In this document: in pieces, positions 6,150 to 13,465 of the stretch | How the letters are laid out: every line of letters begins with the position of its first letter | Position numbering within the stretch: the stretch's first letter is position 1 | DNA from: Pseudodesulfovibrio sp. | GTDB lineage: Bacteria > Desulfobacterota > Desulfovibrionia > Desulfovibrionales > Desulfovibrionaceae | NCBI GenBank assembly: GCA_016342345.1 | Contig: JAEINO010000040.1 | Span: 1 to 36,458, forward strand | Direction of reading: 5' to 3' | Length of the DNA: 36,458 nucleotides | Notes under the pieces: model-generated | What the model saw: the letters and a program-made list of their open reading frames with translations, nothing else | Told to the model about the DNA's origin: nothing | Database searches by the model: none | Made by a program: the position numbers and the translations under genes

Positions 6150-6479
6150 TCTTGCCCACCGCAGGTGATCCTTTTTCTTCCCGGCCGACAGGCCGATCCT
6201 TTCCTTTTCCCTCCTATTTTTTCTTTTTCAAACCCCTCTGACACTAAAGCATTTCTATATTGGTCATCTTTTCAGAACAAAGGCATCAACACCATCTTCA
6301 GCTTGATGAAGCTTTTATCTAAAGCTCCAATCAAGACTTACGCTATCTGCACAACATAGCCCTAGATGCGGCCCTCTTACCGTAACTTCTCCCAGACATC
6401 GTTCCACTTTGTGGAATAAAAAAGTCTTACAACTGGAGCCAGTCAATATTGAAATCTAAGGAAATGAGAGAGAGGGCTT
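6150..6479. other. Intergenic region upstream of the AAA+ gene
   Basis: No gene seen. It holds the second long copy of the dispersed repeat (CTTGCCCACCGCAGGTGATCC from 6151, then CTTTTTCTTC), a hairpin CGGCC-GACA-GGCCG (6182-6195) running into GATCCTTTCCTTTTCC (6194-6209), and then AT-rich sequence that presumably contains the promoter of the AAA+ gene. Confidence 0.5.
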
Positions 6480-8696
6480 ATGGGTTATCGAACAATAGAG
6501 CGCATTCCTGACCAATTCATGAGTGATGACGATAAATTTGTCATCAAGACAGGCATTACTTGGCTCATGAGGCTTTTGGAACAAGGCATTCCACTTGACG
6601 AAGAGATGTTTGAGTTCTGTCTGATGGCGCTGAATGACAGAGCTGAACCCTTAATCGAAAAAGCCAAAGAACTGACCGCTCTAATCGGGACAGACAAGCT
6701 TTCCTCTTCTGAGCGTACCGATTGCATTCGACTCTTCAACGAAGAATCAGACAGCATTTCGGCTATGGCCGGCAACTTCAAGACGCTCGTTAAAAAGTGC
6801 AAAGAACCGATGACCCGTCCGCTTGTTCAAGAAATAAAAGAAGCGCTCAAGGGCAGGCTCAAGGACTTTGAAAACATCACCCCATCAAGCTTTGAAAAAG
6901 GTAAGGCTGCACTCAAAACGTATTTCCGTCTTAATGAGGATGAAACGGCATTAGTGATTGCCATCCACATTCTTGAAAACTGGGACATCCTCGACGACTA
7001 CTTCGACTCACACGTAAATTGCCGTGATGTAAGCAAGTCAAAACTGCTTTCGACAATGCTTGATCTCTCTCTGCGCGAATTCCATACTGCCATGTCAGGC
7101 AAAGTAGCCAAGCTGGAATTGATTGATAAAATTGGGACTCTGACCGTGGACAGAATGGTCGAAACCATTTTTTCGACCCCACATGAAAAGACCGCAGAAC
7201 TCTTTTACAAGAAATCGGAAAAAGAATTCCTCCCACTGAATTACTACGCCCTTGAAGATGGGGTTGCAGAGCATATCCTTTCGCTCCTCGAAGCTAAAGG
7301 GGATACGCCCGCTCACATCCTTTTGTACGGAGAACCTGGATCCGGCAAAAGCAGCTTTGCTACCACTGCCGCTAAAATTCTGAACCAGGAAGCATATGGA
7401 GTCAGCAGTCCAAACGATGGGGATTCCAACTCCCGTAAAAAGTCACTTGAAGCATGCCTCAACATGACCGACAATGGTCAAGATGGTCTTGTAGTTATTG
7501 ACGAGGCTGACAATCTTCTCAATACCGCATTCGCATATATCTTCACTGGAGAGCGACAGGACAAGGGCTGGCTCAATGAATTCCTTGAAAGAAAAGGAGT
7601 TCGCACTATTTGGATAACAAACGATATCTATGGCATCCCGGATTCGATCATGCGCCGCTTCGCATACAGTGTGAACTTTACAAAGCTGAGTAAAGATCAG
7701 CGAATGAATGTCTGGGAGAGAGTCATTACTAAAAACCGGGTAAAATCGATGGTCACACAGAACGACATCAAACGACTTGCAACCAGATATCCGCTCTCAG
7801 CGGGCTCTATTGATCTTGCAGTAAAGAAAGCCAAGGACATCGCAGGCAGGAAGAAAGCAATATTCGCTCGCGCCGTGGAGAAATCCTTGGAAGCCAGCCA
7901 GCAACTTCTCAATGGTGGTTCGTCATTACGGAATGACGATGTTATAGAGCGCGAATATTCTCTGGATGGCCTAAATTTGGATGTAGACATGACCTCGCTG
8001 ACAACACAGCTTGATGCATTCAACAACTATCTCAAGAATGACAATAGCGACTTGCGAGTTAATATGAACATGCTCTTCTACGGACCTCCCGGCACAGGGA
8101 AAACAGAAATGTCCCGATATCTCTCCAGACACCTTAAGCGTGAACTGATCGTGAAAAGGACGAGCGACCTCTTAAGCAAATGGGTGGGAGAAAGCGAACA
8201 GCAAATTGCCAGGGCCTTCCATGAGGCTGAAAAACAGCAAGCCGTTCTGGTCATCGACGAAGCTGACAGCCTGCTCTTCAGCCGCGACAAGGCCACACGC
8301 TCATGGGAGACATCCATGGTCAACGAGTTCCTTACCCAGATGGAACATTTTCGAGGGTTACTCATTTGTACCACGAATCGCTTGGAAGAGCTTGATTCCG
8401 CATCTTTGCGTCGATTCAATCACAAGATCCATTTCGATTTCCTGGCAGGGGAAGGTAATCTCTCATTCTATGATCGAATGCTCTGCCCTCTTTCCAGCAA
8501 ACGGCCAACCGACGAGGACCTGCTTCCTCTCCGAAGCATGGACAATCTAACGCCCGGCGATTTCAAAATAATCCGAGACAGATTCGCTTTCTACCCCAAA
8601 AGCAAGGTCAAGCATGCGGAGCTGATAGCCGGGCTCGTTAAGGAGTCTGAAATCAAGGAAGCGCGCGGCAAGCGGAAGACCATCGGGTTCGCATAG
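6480..8696 (+). CDS. Tandem AAA+ ATPase
   Basis: A 738-aa protein with two complete AAA+ modules after a 270-residue helical N-terminal region of no known family. Module 1: Walker A GEPGSGKS (284-291), Walker B VVIDEAD (D341, E342), sensor-1 like WITND, arginine-finger region IMRRF. Module 2: Walker A GPPGTGKT (535-542), the pore-loop-like KWVGESE, Walker B VLVIDEAD (D593, E594), sensor-1 CTTN, SLRRF. The second module resembles the classic clade (katanin/ClpA-like remodellers); both look catalytically intact. ATG 6480 follows GAGAGAGAGGG. It probably forms a ring that remodels or unfolds a protein or nucleoprotein partner. It is followed on the same strand by a WYL regulator and the unknown/PLD/SNF2 trio, but a 41-bp palindrome and a 135-bp gap separate it from them, so it may be co-inherited and not a subunit. 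Confidence 0.85.
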   Translation: MGYRTIERIPDQFMSDDDKFVIKTGITWLMRLLEQGIPLDEEMFEFCLMALNDRAEPLIEKAKELTALIGTDKLSSSERTDCIRLFNEESDSISAMAGNFKTLVKKCKEPMTRPLVQEIKEALKGRLKDFENITPSSFEKGKAALKTYFRLNEDETALVIAIHILENWDILDDYFDSHVNCRDVSKSKLLSTMLDLSLREFHTAMSGKVAKLELIDKIGTLTVDRMVETIFSTPHEKTAELFYKKSEKEFLPLNYYALEDGVAEHILSLLEAKGDTPAHILLYGEPGSGKSSFATTAAKILNQEAYGVSSPNDGDSNSRKKSLEACLNMTDNGQDGLVVIDEADNLLNTAFAYIFTGERQDKGWLNEFLERKGVRTIWITNDIYGIPDSIMRRFAYSVNFTKLSKDQRMNVWERVITKNRVKSMVTQNDIKRLATRYPLSAGSIDLAVKKAKDIAGRKKAIFARAVEKSLEASQQLLNGGSSLRNDDVIEREYSLDGLNLDVDMTSLTTQLDAFNNYLKNDNSDLRVNMNMLFYGPPGTGKTEMSRYLSRHLKRELIVKRTSDLLSKWVGESEQQIARAFHEAEKQQAVLVIDEADSLLFSRDKATRSWETSMVNEFLTQMEHFRGLLICTTNRLEELDSASLRRFNHKIHFDFLAGEGNLSFYDRMLCPLSSKRPTDEDLLPLRSMDNLTPGDFKIIRDRFAFYPKSKVKHAELIAGLVKESEIKEARGKRKTIGFA

Positions 8697-8764
8697 CATT
8701 GGGTGCTATCAACGCTATCCAAAGTTATATAAAATAATGGGTTTCCTACCAGTTAGAATATTTG

Positions 8765-8805
8765 GTATCAAAGGCTGCACCAGAAAAAGGTGCAGCCTTT
8801 GATAC
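8765..8805. promoter_or_regulatory. 41-bp perfect palindrome before the WYL gene
   Basis: A 17-bp left arm (8765-8781, GTATCAAAGGCTGCACC) is the exact reverse complement of 8789-8805; the loop is AGAAAAA. It ends 26 nt before the WYL start codon and lies 68 nt after the AAA+ stop. There is no T-run, which argues against a plain terminator. Inverted repeats upstream of their own gene are the known operators of WYL regulators such as BrxR/CapW, so autoregulation is the leading idea; an attenuating RNA hairpin is the alternative. Confidence 0.65.
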
Positions 8806-8831
8806 ACCATTATTGTACTCAGGAGACTGTC

Positions 8832-9824
8832 GTGCCTCACAAGAAAAATCAACATGCAAGCCCAACTCAGAAGGCTGTGGCCCTCTTCTGCCAGCTCATG
8901 TACACAGGCAAACGCCATTATCTGATCGACCTGGCCCGGGAATTAGACTGTTCAAAGCAGACCATCATGCGAATGGTGCAGGACATTGACCGAAGCTATT
9001 CGGTCAAGTTGGACAAGGGCAAAGATGGGAAGCGAGTCTGGTATCAGGTGCGCACTCCCCAAACCACGCCAAAGGTAGCTTTATCAGAAACAGAAATCAG
9101 CCACCTTCTGCTCTGCAAGGAAATGGTGCACCACTTATTGCCAGATGGACTGTCTCAAGAGGTTAACGAAACCATCCACAAGACAGCGGCTCTGCTGCCG
9201 GCCCTCGACAACAGGGCTGAAGCTTTCGAGTCTCTGGCCGGTGTGATCCTGAAAGGAAGCATTGATTACACCCCCCAGGAAAAAATCATCACGGCATTGC
9301 TCAATGCCATCGCCGCCAAGGACGTGTGCGAAATCAAGTACAGAGCCTTGGGACGAGAAGAAGAGAGACTGCATTACTTCGCCCCTCTCAAAATAAAATC
9401 ATACAGGGAAGCGTTGTATGTCACCGGGTGGACTGTGGACATCCGTTCGAAGGAAGCCGAACCTCTCTATGAAATGCACTTGCCTATCCACCGCTTTACG
9501 GCTGCTGAACCGGTTAGGAAAAAACATTTGATCAAAGAAGAGGAAACACCCCACTATTTCGGATTCCCTGAAAGTGATCCCTTCCGGGTAAAAGTTCGCC
9601 TCTCCCCTGAAGCCGGTACATATGTGAAGGAACGCAGGTGGAGTTCTGATCAAACTGCAACTGACTTGGACGATGGGAGGTGTGAGCTTGCATTTACCGC
9701 ACAAAGCGAAACGGAAGTGTTGTCCTGGGTGCTGGGGTTCGGGGCGAATATTGAAATTCTCAGGCCCCATGCCCTCCGAGAGGCTGTCCAATCCGAGATT
9801 GAAAGGAGCTTAGGATATTATTAA
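8832..9824 (+). CDS. WYL-domain transcriptional regulator
   Basis: A 330-aa regulator of the HTH-WYL-WCX layout. Residues about 15-60 form the winged helix-turn-helix (YLIDLARELDCSKQTIMRMVQDID). About 150-225 is the WYL domain, with the strand pattern CEIKYRAL..., FAPLKIKSYREALYVTGWT. About 240-327 is the WCX extension (FRVKVRLSPEA ... YVKERRW ... EVLSWVLGFGANIEILRP). WYL domains sense nucleic-acid or nucleotide ligands and commonly regulate defence loci (BREX, CBASS). GTG 8832 is chosen because AGGAG lies 6 nt upstream; the open frame extends 14 codons further, into the palindrome. The palindrome just upstream is a likely operator, and the downstream unknown/PLD/SNF2 genes are the likely targets. 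Confidence 0.9.
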   Translation: MPHKKNQHASPTQKAVALFCQLMYTGKRHYLIDLARELDCSKQTIMRMVQDIDRSYSVKLDKGKDGKRVWYQVRTPQTTPKVALSETEISHLLLCKEMVHHLLPDGLSQEVNETIHKTAALLPALDNRAEAFESLAGVILKGSIDYTPQEKIITALLNAIAAKDVCEIKYRALGREEERLHYFAPLKIKSYREALYVTGWTVDIRSKEAEPLYEMHLPIHRFTAAEPVRKKHLIKEEETPHYFGFPESDPFRVKVRLSPEAGTYVKERRWSSDQTATDLDDGRCELAFTAQSETEVLSWVLGFGANIEILRPHALREAVQSEIERSLGYY

Positions 9825-9831
9825 GGAAGCG

Positions 9832-10101
9832 ATGAACATGAAAACCATCATCGTAAAAGCTGAAACAGACAGCAGATTCATCTCTGTGACGCAGTTGGAT
9901 TTGCCTAGCAGAGTTCTGGCCATAGTCGTCTAAGTTCTGGACGAGCAGACTGAAAATCAATGCTACTGGGTTGAAGTCTTCGATGTAAATAGACTGGTTC
10001 CAGAACAGCACGGACAGGTGTGCTCATTTTGCTTCGAAACGGAACGGGAAGCAAAAGATTGCGCTTCCAACCTGGCCGGATGTGTCAATTTCATGGTGTA
10101 G
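9832..10101 (+). pseudogene. Small gene interrupted by one in-frame TAA
   Basis: ATG 9832 has AAGGAAG upstream and lies 7 nt after the WYL gene. It reads MNMKTIIVKAETDSRFISVT to a TAA at 9931-9933, then the same frame stays open for 55 codons (VLDEQTENQCYWVEVFDVNRL ... CFETEREAKDCASNLAGCVNFMV) to TAG 10099. Together they look like one protein of about 89 aa with protein-like composition on both sides of the stop. No family recognised. A CAA, GAA or AAA codon changed to TAA would explain it, leaving a 33-aa product; suppression or a sequence error are alternatives. Its place between regulator and effector genes suggests it was once part of the operon. Confidence 0.55.
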
Positions 10102-10134
10102 ACGTCTTTTACCAACAATCAAAGCGAGAGATTT

Positions 10135-11466
10135 GTGAGTGACCCTATATGGGGCCTGCTAGGTCCCGATGCCATTCCGAGCCAAAGAAGAACCAGAACG
10201 TTGGACATAGGCTCGTCAATAAGGTTTTACAACAACCTTGCAGTACCTGGACTCGGAGGAATCTGGTTCGGGAAGCAGCTTTTCTTGGCCATGCTGGGTG
10301 TTTCCGTTGCGCAGGAAGCGCGGGAACGCCACGGAAAATCCTTCAACAACATCAGGACGGCAAACGCCATTGAAGCATTGGCCTGCCTATTGGCTTTGGA
10401 AAGCAACGGTTGGAAGTCCGATCCTCGTCTGAGGGGAAGCACCAAAATGGCATCCCGACATACCGGAGACTACAGCTTCGCCATAATCAGTCGCCCCGAT
10501 TTTTACGTCACCCAGCCCATGCGCATGTCTACCGTGCAGCCCTTGTCCGCGCTGGGACTGGTCCGCGAGGATTCAGGTAGCCGTTTCAATTCGTTCAAGT
10601 GTTCGGATGAAGGGGATCGATTCGTCAACGAATTTTGTCGCGAATATGTACGCTACTACTCGAGCGACCTTCGCGATTGCTTGATACAGTGGGTGGTCGA
10701 AAAAACATTTTCTCCTAAAAAGCAGGTAATTCAAGAAGGGCTATTACCACTTGAGCCATTACACCAAGGAGCCTCAAGTTATCTACGCCTGCTCCTTGAA
10801 CGAGGAGGACGATGCGAAGACGGGGAAGATGTCGCCAGGCGAAAGAACGCCCTCGCCTGGATGGAGTTGCTTCGGGAAAATCCCGAACAGATCATCCATT
10901 GGGATAACAAGCCGTCTGTCATTTCTGATGATCATTGGCAGGACTTAAGAACAGGATCTCTACTTTTTGCCGCACGGGACAGGGCGATCGAAACGCTGGA
11001 TAAAATTGAGGATCATCTTTTCTCACTTAAAAAACGAAGAATGGAACCGAAACTGGGTGTCCCCCTCGCAGTACAGAAATCCCTGCAACGCTTGAAGAAG
11101 GCATCACAAGAATTCCTCGACCGAGGACCGAAGGATGAAGCTGGGGCCGCTTTCTGTAGGGGAATGGCTGAAGGCAACACTCAAAAGATACTGGCCAACC
11201 TGGTTCGTCGAGACGAGCTTGTTCTTAAATTCCGAGAAGGGGCTATCCTGCCCGGCCCTGCCTTCAGAAAAGACGCCCGACCGACAGACGATGAATCTAT
11301 TCAGGATCTGCCATCTGACAGGTCCGAAGAAGGAAACGAGATACATTGGCCAGACAACATTTCCTATCGTGTCAGGAACCTCTTTCTACTAAACGCCGAC
11401 CTGCATGGGAAAATCGGAGATTGGCTGGGAGACATGGAATCTCAAACGGGAGAGTTCAATGTGTAA
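10135..11466 (+). CDS. Uncharacterised 443-aa protein, first gene of the PLD/SNF2 trio
   Basis: No known domain recognised. GTG 10135 follows GCGAGAG. The N-terminal 150 residues (MSDPIWGLLGPDAIPSQRR, NNLAVPGLGGIWFGKQLFLAMLGVSVAQEARE, IEALACLLALES) are hydrophobic-rich but soluble-looking. The middle is mixed alpha, and residues about 285-400 are charged helical (RAIETLDKIEDHLFSLKKRR, LQRLKKASQEFLDR). The stop overlaps the nuclease gene by 8 bp (ATGTGTAA), a sign of translational coupling, so the product probably acts with the nuclease and helicase, for example as a recognition or scaffold subunit. Comparable unknown first genes accompany PLD and SNF2 proteins in other defence loci, but I could not align it to any of them here. 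Confidence 0.8.
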   Translation: MSDPIWGLLGPDAIPSQRRTRTLDIGSSIRFYNNLAVPGLGGIWFGKQLFLAMLGVSVAQEARERHGKSFNNIRTANAIEALACLLALESNGWKSDPRLRGSTKMASRHTGDYSFAIISRPDFYVTQPMRMSTVQPLSALGLVREDSGSRFNSFKCSDEGDRFVNEFCREYVRYYSSDLRDCLIQWVVEKTFSPKKQVIQEGLLPLEPLHQGASSYLRLLLERGGRCEDGEDVARRKNALAWMELLRENPEQIIHWDNKPSVISDDHWQDLRTGSLLFAARDRAIETLDKIEDHLFSLKKRRMEPKLGVPLAVQKSLQRLKKASQEFLDRGPKDEAGAAFCRGMAEGNTQKILANLVRRDELVLKFREGAILPGPAFRKDARPTDDESIQDLPSDRSEEGNEIHWPDNISYRVRNLFLLNADLHGKIGDWLGDMESQTGEFNV

Positions 11467-13465
11467 AGACTTTCGTCCCCCTTCCCTACTCAGGCACTTT
11501 GAATCTCCTGATGAATACACAGGGGTTTTCGGCTGGCTCTGTGGCTATTCGGCAGATGCATGGTTCCTGGATGAAGCCCTCGGACTGTTCTCGGGAAAGA
11601 CCCATGCGCAAAGAGCTTACGAGGGGCGCATATGCATGGCCATGATGCTTGATCCAGGAGCCCCCCAGTTGACCATGGTCGCAGTTCCCGGTTTGGCCCA
11701 TCTACCTGTTATTAGCAGTAAGTTACTCCCGTGCAATCTGCTCCACGCAAAAGTCGCGATTCTCGCTTTTCGGCATGGGACAGACAGAACACGCTGGTGT
11801 ATCCGTCTCATCGTCTCCACCGGCAATTGGACACGGCAATCATTGGAAGACAGCCTCGACTTAGCCTGGCGGATCGATATGGCCAGTGAAGACATTGAGG
11901 GGGGTAGTTCTGAAAACCGTGGAGACATATGGGCTGCTTGGGACTTTTTGAACTGGACATCAAGCCATTTCGACAAGGCTCTACTCTCGGTTTTCAGAGA
12001 CGATCTAGAGGAAAATCCCGACCGTTTTTTTGAACGCATAGTGAACCTGGCAGGCAAAGGAGCCAAAAAACGCTCCCGCTTTTTCGATAACAGGAATGAA
12101 AGCCTGCTCGCGCAATTACCAAGACTGGTCAGAAAAACATCGCCAGTGCGGCGCAACTACATAGCCATGGGGTCTGGATTCTACGAAAAGGCGACCAACA
12201 ATGCGGTTCCTTCGGTGCTTCAGAGCATAACGGACTCCCTTGTCGAGGACGGCCTGCTTACCGCCTCCGCCGATAAAAACGTATTCGTAAATCCAGAGGA
12301 GTGCCAAGCCATAGCAGATTCCAGAGAGGCCATGCTTCGAAATGGTTACTCCATATATCGCGCCGCAATACCGCAGTATATGCGTGTGCAGGACAAATTT
12401 CTGCATGCAAAATTCATTTTCAGTGCCAATGACAGAAGCGATTCAGACTATTGCGGAAGCCCTTGGGTATACTTGGGCTCCGGCAACCTGACAAAACCTG
12501 GCTTTACGTCCAAGGCCTCAATCGGCCGCGGCAACCTGGAAACGGGTGTCGTCTTCTCTCCTGGAGATGTGTACTGGGGGGAGTCAAACGAGTGCCCCCC
12601 CCAAAGAAATATTAGGAACCTGCTCCCCATCGATTGGGACGACCATCTGCGGTTAACAGAGAAGTGTCCTCTACACCCCGGAGAAGGCTTTCCCGAAAGG
12701 GAGACCATTTACACCGCCCCTCCCGTGAGTTGGCTAATCTGGGAAGAGACGGACGGCGGGAATCAAATAACGATCCCCAAAGAGTTCAGGAAGCATTTGA
12801 GACAATCTCTTTTGCGCAACATGGAGGTCCTTGATCGCGACGGCGAACCATGCCCGAAAGCGGATGCCCATACCTTTCAATGGCTGCACGAACGCCCCCG
12901 AATGGTCACTCTTTCATGGCCTGATGAAGACAATCCCTGCCAGTCGGACATCCCCCTCGTAGATGAGTTTGGACGGCTGGCGGCCACTGCCCTTCCTCAA
13001 TTGGGCTTGTCGGAAGCATGGAGCATATTAGCAAACTTCCCCATGCCACCGGATGGATTGGAACCAGAGGATTTGCAGGATCAGCCTCAATCGGAAGAGA
13101 CAACCGCCAATTCTTGCGACGCATCACCGCAAGACGCAGGCTACGGAGCAGATTACCCTGTCAGAAAAATGATGCAGCTAGTTGAAAGCATCGCTGAAAA
13201 GCAGACGGCCATAGACCAACCAGACTGGTCAGCGTGGTGCAACCGGCTGGAACAATGTCTCACGCAGGTGGGCGAGACCACAACTGTGAGCTTGTTCAAA
13301 AAACTGGAAGTCGATCCCCTTAGCCCCCTAGCGTACCCATCCTTCCGACCTGAGTATGCGGAAACAGCCGATACCCTCGAAGGCAAACGCTATGAAGCCA
13401 TCCTTCGCAAAATAAAAAAGAGGTGGAACATGGTGCGAGTAACAGGAATTGGAGAAATTCGATGA
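11459..13465 (+). CDS. PLD/Tdp1-type HKN phosphodiesterase-nuclease
   Basis: A 668-aa protein with two phospholipase-D half-sites of the H-x-K...N form: LLHAKVAI (H96, K98) with STGNWT (N123), and FLHAKFIF (H316, K318) with GSGNLT (N343). The H-to-N distance is 27 residues in both. The HKN form without the D of HKD is what tyrosyl-DNA phosphodiesterase 1 and several PLD nucleases use, so a DNA backbone or DNA-adduct substrate is likely; the first His would form the covalent intermediate. The C-terminal 250 residues have no motif I recognise. ATG 11459 (MCKDF) overlaps the upstream stop by 8 bp and has GGGAGAG before it. The end overlaps the helicase start by 4 bp (ATGA). It is the expected effector of the trio. 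Confidence 0.85.
   Translation: MCKDFRPPSLLRHFESPDEYTGVFGWLCGYSADAWFLDEALGLFSGKTHAQRAYEGRICMAMMLDPGAPQLTMVAVPGLAHLPVISSKLLPCNLLHAKVAILAFRHGTDRTRWCIRLIVSTGNWTRQSLEDSLDLAWRIDMASEDIEGGSSENRGDIWAAWDFLNWTSSHFDKALLSVFRDDLEENPDRFFERIVNLAGKGAKKRSRFFDNRNESLLAQLPRLVRKTSPVRRNYIAMGSGFYEKATNNAVPSVLQSITDSLVEDGLLTASADKNVFVNPEECQAIADSREAMLRNGYSIYRAAIPQYMRVQDKFLHAKFIFSANDRSDSDYCGSPWVYLGSGNLTKPGFTSKASIGRGNLETGVVFSPGDVYWGESNECPPQRNIRNLLPIDWDDHLRLTEKCPLHPGEGFPERETIYTAPPVSWLIWEETDGGNQITIPKEFRKHLRQSLLRNMEVLDRDGEPCPKADAHTFQWLHERPRMVTLSWPDEDNPCQSDIPLVDEFGRLAATALPQLGLSEAWSILANFPMPPDGLEPEDLQDQPQSEETTANSCDASPQDAGYGADYPVRKMMQLVESIAEKQTAIDQPDWSAWCNRLEQCLTQVGETTTVSLFKKLEVDPLSPLAYPSFRPEYAETADTLEGKRYEAILRKIKKRWNMVRVTGIGEIR

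Noticed and set aside
8765-8805. Intrinsic terminator of the AAA+ gene
   Set aside because: The stem is strong but the following bases are ACCATTATTG with no T-run, and it lies next to the WYL ribosome site. Operator or attenuator preferred.
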